Source: Chloroflexota bacterium
Lineage (GTDB): Bacteria; Chloroflexota; Dehalococcoidia; JACPQD01
Assembly (NCBI GenBank): GCA_016190665.1
Contig: JACPQD010000021.1
Coordinates: 124,001-188,000 of the forward strand
DNA length: 64,000 bases
Reading direction: 5' to 3'
Every line of letters starts with the position of its first letter. The stretch's first letter is position 1. A program made the translations under genes and the position numbers. Under the pieces are notes generated by a model. The model was given only the letters and a program-made list of their open reading frames with translations. It was not told where the DNA came from and made no database searches. This document shows positions 18,750-27,695 of the stretch, piece after piece.

Positions 18750-20468
18750 TTACTTTGCGAGCCACATTTCATCGTATGGATAGCTGTAGCGGTGACCTAT
18801 AGATGGTGGAGTAAAGCCCCTGACCTCTTTCCACCAGGCATAAGGGATGTTACTCCAATACGCTATGGCAACGGGAACATCCCTGAGCAGGATTCTCTGC
18901 ATCTCCCAGACGATCTTGCGGCGTTCCTGTCTGTCAAGGGTCCGCGACTGCCTGGCGAACAGCTCGTCGTAAAGCGGATTACTGTAGTCGACAAAATTCC
19001 TGGTGGAACCAGCCAGGTAGAGCTCACCGAGGTTCAAGTCTGGATCGGTGCCACCGGTGCCGGTAGAGCCCGGACTGATAGCAAAGGCTTTCCTGAACTG
19101 CAGATCATCATAGACTGAGGTCTCCTGCAAGTTGATCTCGAGATCGATGCCGAGGGGAGCGACGGCAGCCTTGACAAGCACGCCCACGGCTTGCTGCACT
19201 GCGGTTGACCTGACCAGGGCGTCACTCTTAAACCCGTTAGGGAAACCCGCCTCCGCCATCAGCTTCTTCGCACCCTCGAGGTCTGGCTTTGCATAGCCAG
19301 GCACTTTCATCATCTCCTCCTCTGGAAGGGCCCACTCCCCTGGCGACTGGGCGGACATGCCTATCACGCCCGCACCTTCCAGCCCAACTGCCAGCATTCT
19401 CTTCCGGTCAAAGGCCATGGTCACTGCCTGGCGTACTCGGACGTCGCTCCAGGGCGGTCTAGTTACATTGAAGAACACACCGTACCAGGCAGGATTAAAT
19501 CCCCACTTCACGGCAATCTTGTCTGATAACGTCTCTTCGATAATCTTCGTCTGGGATACCGTCATGTAAGGTGATGTTGCTGCCCACCAGAGGATGCTCC
19601 TGGTCCTGAGGGCGGCAAACCTGGCGAAGGGATCCTTAATTGTGTAACCCTTGACCGCGTCCAAATAGGGCCACCCTTTGATGAAATAATCGGTATTCTT
19701 CACCAGTTCCCAACCGACGCCAACCGCTTGGTCCTTGAACTTGAAAGCGCCGGTCCCCACCATCGTCTTCGTCATGTCACCCTTTTTCTCCAGCACCACG
19801 TGTTTGGGCATCACCCCGAAGGAGAAACCGGTTATGGAGGGAACAAAGAAAGCCTGCGGATCCTTCAGGGTGATCCTGACGGTGGAGTCATCCGGGGTAT
19901 CGATAGTGGTGACATTGTAAAAGCGTGACCGTGAGGGAGACCTCACCAGCCCGAATTGAGGGTCACGAATCCTATCGAGAGAGAATTTCGCGTCCTCGGC
20001 CGTAACAGGAGTGCCGTCATGAAACTTTGCCCCTTTGACTAAATGGAAGATTACGGCTTTGCCATCTGGGCTCACCTCCCACCTCGTTGCCAGGTCGGGA
20101 ACCACCTTTTCTTCTGGCCAGGCATGGGGATCATACTTTACCAAACCGTTATATGGCCCCGCCATGATCGCGTAGTGACTTGATGTCTCCCGATGAACAT
20201 CGAGGCTCGCTGGGTCTACAGGAACGCCAATGGTCAGAATGCCGCCGTAGCGTGGCTGGTCCGCCGCCGGTTTTGGCGTCGGCGCGGGAGCGGCTGGCTT
20301 AGCGGTCGGTGCCGTTGGCTTCGCCGTCGGGGCCGCCGGCGCTTTAGCTGGAGCTGGCGCTGCTGGCTTCGGCGTGGGCGTTGGCGCCGCTGCCGGGGCG
20401 CAGCTCGTCAGCAAGAGGCCGAGGATGGTGAAACAGCTGCCCGCCATGAACCATTTTGTCGTCCGCAT
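18750..20468 (-). CDS. ABC transporter substrate-binding lipoprotein, family 5
   Basis: 572 residues from the ATG at 20468 (AAAGGAGG upstream); an in-frame codon at 20606 would add 46 residues that do not look like a signal peptide. The lipobox is LLTSC (Cys23), with a long Ala/Pro/Lys/Thr linker to about residue 70. Signatures are DPASLDVHRE, KFHDGTPVTAEDAKFSLDRI, VGTGAFKFKDQ and FDRKRMLAVGLEGAG. It is a close paralog of 29632 and 5784; the C-terminal IGHRYSYPYDEMWLAK nearly repeats that of 29632. It lies between selenoprotein copies 6 and 5 without a permease. Confidence 0.9.
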   Translation of the reverse strand: MRTTKWFMAGSCFTILGLLLTSCAPAAAPTPTPKPAAPAPAKAPAAPTAKPTAPTAKPAAPAPTPKPAADQPRYGGILTIGVPVDPASLDVHRETSSHYAIMAGPYNGLVKYDPHAWPEEKVVPDLATRWEVSPDGKAVIFHLVKGAKFHDGTPVTAEDAKFSLDRIRDPQFGLVRSPSRSRFYNVTTIDTPDDSTVRITLKDPQAFFVPSITGFSFGVMPKHVVLEKKGDMTKTMVGTGAFKFKDQAVGVGWELVKNTDYFIKGWPYLDAVKGYTIKDPFARFAALRTRSILWWAATSPYMTVSQTKIIEETLSDKIAVKWGFNPAWYGVFFNVTRPPWSDVRVRQAVTMAFDRKRMLAVGLEGAGVIGMSAQSPGEWALPEEEMMKVPGYAKPDLEGAKKLMAEAGFPNGFKSDALVRSTAVQQAVGVLVKAAVAPLGIDLEINLQETSVYDDLQFRKAFAISPGSTGTGGTDPDLNLGELYLAGSTRNFVDYSNPLYDELFARQSRTLDRQERRKIVWEMQRILLRDVPVAIAYWSNIPYAWWKEVRGFTPPSIGHRYSYPYDEMWLAK

Positions 20469-20621
20469 TTTGGATTCCTCCTTTCGCCTTGTGCCTGAAA
20501 AAAGGGCGAGCCGAACGCTCAGTCTGAGAAACCGATTGGCTCTTGGGGCATCTTGGTCGCCCCCACCACGGGGATCAAACATCCGCACTGAGCCCCACAC
20601 CGACAACTTCTGGTGCCAGGT

Positions 20622-22343
20622 TCAGCTCTCACGCTCCCTTAACAAGCTGTCCCAGCCCACCGGCAGCTTCACTTCCCTGGTGACGGCCCTGTTGTAGTTA
20701 CAGAAAAGCGTCATCATCTTGTCTCTATGCTTGTCCCCACATACGACCACGTCGAGCATGTCCGGGCTCGCAAGCAGCGGTATCGTGTCATCTGGCGCGA
20801 CGTCAAACCACTTTGGCAGCATCCCTTCTTCTACGAAGTCATGCACGCTAAGGCCAACGCCGGTAAAATTTTGCAGAATCGCGTTCTCTTCGCGGACAGT
20901 GACCCTGGCATTTTGCCACAGCCACTGCACGACATCCCGTTTTGAGTAGCCAGCGTTAGCGAGAGCTTTCGCGTAGGGCGGGGTCATAAGCACAGCAACA
21001 TTGTTGCGCGGCCCAAAACGTACAGAGTGCTCAGGAGTGACCTGGCGCTGGTGATGTACCCTTGCCAATTGGAGAAGGGACTCCGCGGTCCCCGAACCCC
21101 CGGGACTCCCCTCAGACGTAGGACGCCCGTGGCCGCCCCAGCCGATAGTCGTTCTCGCCGTCACGGTGCTCGTGTTCCTGCTGAAACCGTGCTCCACATG
21201 GTAAGGCTCCCAGCCGATGTCATCGCATGCATCCTCATCCTCGGCAAAAACAAAGGGCAAGTAGTAGCCCCAACATCCCATCGCCGTTTCTCCAGGTACG
21301 AAACCGGCTATGTTGTTCACTATCAAGCCGAGGGCGCGGCCAATGACAGGATTGGGGCCGCGCGAACGAGTCGCCACGCCGTACTCGATGCCCAACCGTT
21401 TCACAATCGGTCCGTTTACCAGGAGCCAAGGCGTTTTGCAGCCTGTACTCCCGAGGTTCATCAGTGCGAAATCCGAGTCCCCTATCGCCTCAACGGCTGC
21501 TATCAGCAGCGGCATATGCTCCGGACTGCATCCTGCCATTACCGCATTGACGGCGATATTTCGGGGAGTAGCCAGGAGGTTTGCTTGGGGGAGCGTGGCT
21601 ACACCCTCATCGGGTGAAAGGTCCGTATGCTTCAGAAACTGCTCTACCTTCTCGGGCGTGGGAGGAACAATTGGGAGTCGGTCGGTCCAGCCCTTCTGCA
21701 AAAAGAAGCTGTTGATTTCCTCGAAGGTGCCAGCGAATACGATTTCCTCCAGCTTGTTGACCGCGCTCATTGCACCGGCGCTGCCGGTTGGCTTGGTGAG
21801 GCCCTCAATGATCCGGTCAAGGACTACCTTATCAACCTTCTCTTTTATCTGGGCGTCCGTGTCAAGCTGAATCGCGCCGGGGTATTCGGCGATAGCGAGG
21901 TCGGGCATTCCCGCCCAAGAAGCTACTAGAGATGCAGTCCGCACAAAGCTTGTGCCGGCAATTACTACAGCGGGAATACCAGCTTTGGCGGCGGCTATGG
22001 CTGGCCGCGTACACGCGGGAGTGCAGGTGCCTCAGAAGCCATTGCCACTTATCACCGCGTCGCAGCCCTTTTCGCGAGCCAGGGCCGCCGCAGCCTCGGC
22101 ACGCTCCTGCAACGCCCTGTTGCTGCCTCTGATGTCCTGCCAGGGAAACTCAGTATAGGGAACGAATTTGATGTCAGGGTATCGCTTCCGCAGCAGCTCC
22201 CGAATTATGGGAAACGACGCTGAGCCCCTGAATCCTCCATTCCATATCTCGCCGATGGTTTTGCCGTTCAAATCCAGGAGGCGCGGCGCACGGGGTACCA
22301 CCTCGACGATCGTTTTGCCAATAGGGCTTAATACCTTGTACAT
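20622..22343 (-). CDS. UGSC-type selenoprotein, fused (copy 6, subgroup B)
   Basis: 573 residues with Sec104 at TGA 22034-22032: ISGNGF-U-G-T-C-T-P-A-C-T-R-P, then KAGIPAVVIAGTSF. Domain 2 starts near residue 215 (FLQKGWTDRLPIVPPT) and has AVNAVMAGCSPEHMPL, VNGP, EDEDACDDIGWEPYHVEHGF and STVTAR. The ATG at 22343 has AAGGAG upstream, 14 nt away. It follows the binding-protein gene at 22562 and precedes the one at 18750, so each neighbour in the array is a transporter component. The C-terminus (VVCGDKHRDKMMTLFCNYNRAVTREV) is shared with copies 3, 7 and 8. Confidence 0.87.
22005..22018 (-). promoter_or_regulatory. Putative bacterial SECIS hairpin, copy 6
   Basis: The hairpin begins 13 nt after the TGA. 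The stem is CCGCG/CGCGG with loop UGUA, identical to copies 3, 7 and 8, although the flanking codon before it has diverged (ACT instead of ACA). Confidence 0.65.
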
Positions 22344-22561
22344 TGGATATCTATCTCCTTGTTGCAGACTGCATTGTCATCAAGAATGTCGCCTCATGGG
22401 CACGCTGCATGTTTATCAATCTGCCCGGCGTGAGTCCGCTGGCGCCCCCTGTGAGAGGTGCATCGCTGGCTTCCCTGGCGATCAGACTGCCCAGCGGCGG
22501 ATTGAGCGGCGGATTGACGGACCAGAAACAGTCATACCCCTTCCGCTCTTGTTCAAAAGAC

Positions 22562-24268
22562 CTACTCGGCCAGCCAGGCATACTCCCACTTATGGTACCC
22601 CGAAGGTACGGCGTCAGCGAAGAGCTTAAAGTTCCGAATTCTCTTGTCAACTGCCATGTTGCGAAGCAGAAAACCCAATGCCACGCGGGCGCCATCCTCG
22701 TGCAGCATCCGCTGCATCTTCAAGACTGTCTCTCTCCGCTTGGCTACATCTAATGTCTGGCTCTGCTGCCTGGAGAGCTCATCAAACTCCGCGTTGCTGT
22801 ACCCCCCATAGTTCCTCGGGGCTCCGGTGGTAAAGGTTATGGGAAACACCATATCGGGATCGTCAACATCCGACCCGAGGGCTATGTGCGCCATGAAGAA
22901 GTCGCCCCTGTAAAGCCTGTCGTCCCAAGCGGCCCGCTCGACCACGCTTATTCTGGCATCGATTCCTACCTTCTGCAGCTCGGATTTTATGTACACGCCT
23001 TGAGCGGTGTACGCGCCGGCCCTGCCGAGTAGCTCCCCTTGAATGGGTCTGGCCGGTCCATATCCTGCTTCGGCCACGAGCTTTCGCGCCTGCTCCCTTT
23101 CCGCTTCCTTGGCAGCTCCCTTCGCATAGCCGGGCATCTTGCTTAGCTCCTCCTCAGAGAATGCCCATGCCCCGACCGGGCTCATATAAAGAGCATGCTG
23201 CAACATCCCGGGGTCGAAAGCCTCTATTTCGTACCGGTCAATGGCGAAATTCAGCGCTTGGCGCACCCTCTTGTCCTGAAAGACAGGGTTTCGAGAGTTC
23301 CATATCAGATGGTAAGCGGTCCCGTAAGGTATTCTGTATATGGCAGCCCGATCCTTCATGGTTGCCTCGATCTGGTTGAGGATCGCTGGCTCGTGCGACA
23401 AAACGTCCAACATGACACGTCCGGTCCGGAAGGCAGCGCCCCTGGCGACGGCGTCAGGTATGACGTAGTAGACGAAGCCATCCACGTAGGGAAGTCCCTT
23501 CTTGAAGTAGTCAGGGTTTCTCATCCCGTCAAGCTTGATACCTCTCTGGTACCCCTTGAACTTGAAGGGACCGGTGCCTATCGCTGAGCGTCGCAAGGCT
23601 GTCTGGTCCTTCTCAAGTATGTGTTTGGGCATCACAGCCATTTTAGAAAAGCTCGCCACAGTGATAAATGGGGGGTAAATGCGGCTGAGCTGTATCCGCA
23701 CCGTGTTCGCATCCACTGCGTCGATGCTCTTGACTGGCTCCACAAAGGGGGTATGCATGCTCCGCACATCTTGAGGCGGGTTCTTTTGCCTTTCGAGGCT
23801 GAACTTCACATCCTGGGCAGTAAAGGGTGTGCCATCATGCCACTTAACGCCTTCCTGGAGACGGAAAGTGTAGGTAAGTCCGTCCTGGGACACTTCCCAG
23901 CTCTTGGCCAGCCCGGGCACGCGCGCACTTTCCTCCAATGGGTCCCGACGAATCAGGGCATCGTAGAAATTGTCAATATTGCTATATGTCGCTACGGAAG
24001 ACTCCTGATGGACATCCAGCGAAGGGGGGTCCGCGTAGCCAGATATGGTTACAATGCCCCCGTATCTGGGCGCTTCCGCCGCGGGTTTTGGCGTAGGTGC
24101 GGGCGCCGCCGGTTTGGGCTGCGAAGGCGCGATGGTCGTCGCTGTCGCGGCTGGTGGAGCCACGGCCTTCGAAGTAGGCGTTGGCTGCGCTGCCGGGGCG
24201 CAGCTTGCCATCAAGATCCCCAGGATCGTGGAGCAACTAGCCATGATGAACCACTTCGACGTCCGCAT
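22562..24268 (-). CDS. ABC transporter substrate-binding lipoprotein, family 5
   Basis: 568 residues from the ATG at 24268 (AAAGGAGG upstream). The lipobox is LMASC (Cys23), then a Thr/Ala/Pro linker. Signatures are DPPSLDVHQESS, VKWHDGTPFTAQDVKFSLER, IGTGPFKFKGY and DKRVRQALNFAIDRYE. It is divergent from the other four in the array (AIYRIPYGTAYHLIWNS in the middle), suggesting a different ligand. It is preceded by the EthD-like gene and followed by selenoprotein copy 6. Confidence 0.9.
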   Translation of the reverse strand: MRTSKWFIMASCSTILGILMASCAPAAQPTPTSKAVAPPAATATTIAPSQPKPAAPAPTPKPAAEAPRYGGIVTISGYADPPSLDVHQESSVATYSNIDNFYDALIRRDPLEESARVPGLAKSWEVSQDGLTYTFRLQEGVKWHDGTPFTAQDVKFSLERQKNPPQDVRSMHTPFVEPVKSIDAVDANTVRIQLSRIYPPFITVASFSKMAVMPKHILEKDQTALRRSAIGTGPFKFKGYQRGIKLDGMRNPDYFKKGLPYVDGFVYYVIPDAVARGAAFRTGRVMLDVLSHEPAILNQIEATMKDRAAIYRIPYGTAYHLIWNSRNPVFQDKRVRQALNFAIDRYEIEAFDPGMLQHALYMSPVGAWAFSEEELSKMPGYAKGAAKEAEREQARKLVAEAGYGPARPIQGELLGRAGAYTAQGVYIKSELQKVGIDARISVVERAAWDDRLYRGDFFMAHIALGSDVDDPDMVFPITFTTGAPRNYGGYSNAEFDELSRQQSQTLDVAKRRETVLKMQRMLHEDGARVALGFLLRNMAVDKRIRNFKLFADAVPSGYHKWEYAWLAE

Positions 24269-24314
24269 GATGGATCCTCCTTTCATCTTCGCGCCTGCAA
24301 ACTGCCGGCCAGCA

Positions 24315-24734
24315 TTACTTTCCGGGATGGCGCACCTTGTGAGGGGTCAACTGCTGCCACACAGAGCGGCTGATAACCTTCAACAAAGGATTTCGCCAAC
24401 CCGGTCGTGTCCGGTGGTTCTCCTCGATCCAGTTCCGTATCTTTGTCCACGCCTTGTCGATGTCGTCGGTTTCTATTTCGTAAATGGCCACGTATCTGGC
24501 CTGACCCTTGTGCCACCCGGTGCGGGGAGGATTCAGATTCGGGCTAATGCCAATATCCTGAACCAGGTCAGGTACGTCCAACTGGGGCCCCACGTTCCCA
24601 TATAGAGTACAACGGACGACCTCAGGGATCTTCAACAAGTCAGGCACGTGAACCTTGTCGAGCCATTCCCTTATCTCCGCATCCTTGGCGGGATCACTTG
24701 ATTCCTGCTGCACCATCCAGAGATACCTTGCCAT
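24315..24734 (-). CDS. EthD/dimeric alpha-beta barrel-like small protein
   Basis: 139 residues. The pattern YLWMVQQE...EIREWLDKVHVPDLLKIPEVV and ARYVAIYEIE(T)DDIDKAWTKIRNWIEEN matches ferredoxin-like dimeric barrel proteins such as the EthD or DUF4286 groups, with the conserved HVPD near residue 30. Relatives act as small accessory enzymes or binding proteins in degradation of ethers and polyketides; nothing here fixes a substrate. It lies 24 bp after selenoprotein copy 7 and upstream of a binding-protein gene, so co-transcription is likely. Confidence 0.65.
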   Translation of the reverse strand: MARYLWMVQQESSDPAKDAEIREWLDKVHVPDLLKIPEVVRCTLYGNVGPQLDVPDLVQDIGISPNLNPPRTGWHKGQARYVAIYEIETDDIDKAWTKIRNWIEENHRTRPGWRNPLLKVISRSVWQQLTPHKVRHPGK

Positions 24735-24758
24735 GGGATTGTTTTCCCCCTTCTCAGG

Positions 24759-26447
24759 TTAGATTCCTCGCGGCAATTCTATTTCCTTCGTGACCGGCCT
24801 TTGGTAGTTGCACCAGAGGCTCATTAGCTTGTCTCTATGGGCATCGCCACATACAACGACATCGATCAGGTCCGGACCGGCAAACATTGGGATCGTCTCT
24901 TCCGGGCCCACATCGAAGGACTTTGGCAATCTCCCCTCCTCCACCAGCCTGTGCACTGTCATCCCAACGCCCGTAAATCCTTGCAGGCAGTTGTTTGCCT
25001 CGCCCACGGTAATCCTGGCGTTCTCCCATAAGTACTCTGCGACATTCCGTTTTGAATAGCCCTCTTTGCCTACAATTCTGGCTGTGGGCGGCGTCAGGAG
25101 CACGGCAACCATGTTGCGCTCTCCAAAGCGCAGGGATGACTCGCTGAGTGTATTCCGCTGCAGATTCTTACATGCCAGCTTGAGGATTGACTCGGCGGAG
25201 GGAGCCGCGGGCGTCTGCGTGCTCGGGGTAGCTGGGCCGCCCCAGTAGACAGTGGTTCTCGCTGTCACTGTACTCGTGTTCCTCCCGAAACCATGCTCCA
25301 CATGGTAAGGCTCCCAGCCGATCTCATCGCAAGCATCCTCATCCTCTGCAAGGACGAAGGGCAGGTAATAGCCCCAGCTCCCCATCCATGTCTCTCCCGC
25401 TTTGAAACCAGCTATATTGTTGAGAATCAGACCAAAGGCGCGACCGATGGCGGGGTTGGGTCCCCGCGACCGAAGCCCGATACCGTACTCAATGCCGAGC
25501 TGCTTTATGATTGGCCCATTGACCAGCAACCAGGGTGTCTTGCCGCCGGTACTGCCGAGGTTCATCAATGTAAACTTCGGGTCGCCTATCGCTTCCGCGG
25601 CTGCAATCAAGAGCGGCATGAACTCAGGGCGGCAACCCGCCATCACGGCGTTGGCAGCAACATTCCGCGGGGTAGCTCGCAGATCCGCCTGAGGGAGTAT
25701 GGCTATCTCTTCATCAGGTGAGCGGTCCGTATACTTCAGGTACTCCTCAACCCGTTCCACAGTGGGCGGGTTTATAGCGAGCCCATCGGTCCAGCCCTTC
25801 TCGAAGAAGAACTGGTTCACCTCCTCAAGGGTACCTCTGAATGCGATCCCCTCCGACTTCATTGCGGTACTCGCCTCGCTTCGGCTCACCACCGGCTTCG
25901 TTAGCCCCTCTATGATCCGGTCAAGGACGACCCTTTCCAGATTCTCTCTTATCTCGTCTTCCGTGTGGAGTTGAACTGTACCGGGGTATTCGACAACTCC
26001 CAGGTCAGGCATCCCTGCCCAGGAAGCCAGAAGAGAAGCAGTCCGCACAAAAGTCGTGCCTACCATTACCACCGAAGGAATACCGGCTATGGCGGCTGCC
26101 ACGGCTGGCCGCGTACACGCGGGCGTGCATGTGCCTCAAAAGCCATTACCAGTTATCACTGCGTCGCAGCCCTTTTGGATAGCCAGGGCCACGGTATCCT
26201 CCACGCGCTTCAGTAGCTGAGTGGTAATGCCCTGGACGTCTGTCGTAGGAAACTCGGTGTACGGAACGACCTTTGCCGCTGGATATCGCTTCAGCAGCAA
26301 CTGCCGAATCATGGGAAATGTGACGTCACCCCGGAATGACCCATTCCAGATCTCGCAGATTGTCTTCCCACTCAAATCTGAAAGACGAGGGGCCACGCCT
26401 AGTGCCTGAACGGTTGGCTCGCCAAGTGGGCTTAAGACCTCGTACAC
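24759..26447 (-). CDS. UGSC-type selenoprotein, fused (copy 7, subgroup B)
   Basis: 562 residues with Sec104 at TGA 26138-26136: ITGNGF-U-G-T-C-T-P-A-C-T-R-P, then AIAGIPSVVMVGTTF. The start is GTG at 26447 with GGAGGTGGAG upstream. Domain 2 has FFEKGWTDGLAINPPT, AANAVMAGCRPEFMPL, EDEDACDEIGWEPYHVEHGF and STVTARTTVYWGG. It ends shortly after VTKEIELPRG, about 10 residues before its relatives. It is preceded by the D-2-hydroxyacid dehydrogenase (89 bp) and followed by the EthD-like gene. Copy 3 is very similar over domain 2. Confidence 0.87.
26109..26122 (-). promoter_or_regulatory. Putative bacterial SECIS hairpin, copy 7
   Basis: The hairpin begins 13 nt after the TGA. The stem is CCGCG/CGCGG with loop UGUA. 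The preceding codon is ACG here, so the codon just before the hairpin varies while the hairpin does not. Confidence 0.65.
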
Positions 26448-26536
26448 TCTATCTCCACCTCCTTCACTCTTCTGGGTTCCTCTCTTCGATGGAAGGCTAC
26501 TTCGCCAGCAGAGGCGCCAGGCCCTTTAGGCGGGCA

Positions 26537-27613
26537 TCAATAGCCTCTTCCCCTGGATACTATATTGAAGAGCGGCTGCCCGGAGACGTAGCGCGTGAGG
26601 TTCTCGCAGAAGAGCCTCGATATATGGTAGCCCCGCCGATCGGTCTTCCCTGCCATGTGGTGGCTGAAGATGACATTCGGCATTCCCCAGAGCTCGCTCT
26701 CGAGCGGCAGGGGCTCCTTCTCAAATACATCTAGCCCCGCACCCGCAATCCAACCCTCCTGGAGAGCGCGAATCAGCACCGGCTCATCGATAATGGGCCC
26801 TCGGGACACGTTGATCAGGTGGGCAGTAGGTTTCATTGCCCGGAGCTCCGGTTCGCCCACGAGTTTTCGGGTCTCTGCCGTCAGCGGCAAGGCCAGGACC
26901 AAGAAATCGCTCTCCGCCAGCATCTCGAGGAGGTCGTTTCGAGGATAGACTTCGTCCACATGACCAATGCCGTGCTCATGTCGATTGGCGGAACGCCTGG
27001 TAGCGATGACCTTCATGCCCACGCCTTTGGCCATCCTGGCCACCTGGGTGCCGATAGCCCCCATCCCGATGATGCCCAGTGTCCCACCTGCGAGCTCGAT
27101 GGTATCGAAGCGTTCCCAACGTCTCTCCAACTTGGCACGGCGTAGTCGGGGAATATTCTTTGCCAGTGTGAAGATAAAGGCCATGACGTACTCGGCGATA
27201 GGGACCGCCAAAACTCCCCTGCTGTTTGTCACCGTGATGCGGCCATCGAAGATCTCGGAGTTAACGTAGCGATCGATGCCAGTGCCGCCGATGTGAAACC
27301 ATTTTAGTCCTGGCGCACGGGAAATTATGTTCTTGGGCCACATGATCACCCCGAAGGCCACCTCCGCCTCGCTGAGCAACGAGTCCAGACTTCGCCCCTC
27401 CGTCCCTGGGTCCACGCCCAAGGCCCCGTCTCTCTGCACCATCTCTTCGATGCGCGGTATCATGGGGTCGGTTATGCCGTCCCGGCGCAGCTCATCGAGG
27501 AAGAGGCCAGTGGCATCCCTCGCGACCACGCGGGGGTCCACCGCCTGGAGATCTTTCAAGAAGCCCTCATACGAATGCGTCCTGGATACCACCAGCACGT
27601 TAACTTTTTCCAA
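26537..27613 (-). CDS. D-2-hydroxyacid dehydrogenase (NAD-dependent)
   Basis: 358 residues. The Rossmann NAD-binding loop is GTLGIIGMGAIGTQVA. The catalytic Arg is in NVSRGPIIDE, Glu in LDVFEKEPLP and His in FSHHMAGKT, so all three family catalytic residues are present. ATRRS after the last strand of the first beta-alpha-beta unit places Arg where NADP would be favoured; this is an inference. The enzyme interconverts a 2-ketoacid and a D-2-hydroxyacid. The start is TTG at 27613 with AGAGGAAG upstream. It sits between selenoprotein copies 8 and 7 in the same direction. Confidence 0.88.
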   Translation of the reverse strand: MEKVNVLVVSRTHSYEGFLKDLQAVDPRVVARDATGLFLDELRRDGITDPMIPRIEEMVQRDGALGVDPGTEGRSLDSLLSEAEVAFGVIMWPKNIISRAPGLKWFHIGGTGIDRYVNSEIFDGRITVTNSRGVLAVPIAEYVMAFIFTLAKNIPRLRRAKLERRWERFDTIELAGGTLGIIGMGAIGTQVARMAKGVGMKVIATRRSANRHEHGIGHVDEVYPRNDLLEMLAESDFLVLALPLTAETRKLVGEPELRAMKPTAHLINVSRGPIIDEPVLIRALQEGWIAGAGLDVFEKEPLPLESELWGMPNVIFSHHMAGKTDRRGYHISRLFCENLTRYVSGQPLFNIVSRGRGY

Positions 27614-27695
27614 AGCTTCCTCTTCTTGGATATCAGATACGGCGCATCGAGTCGCTGTTGAGGTATTGAGTACCCTACAATCTGCTGAGGGGCGC

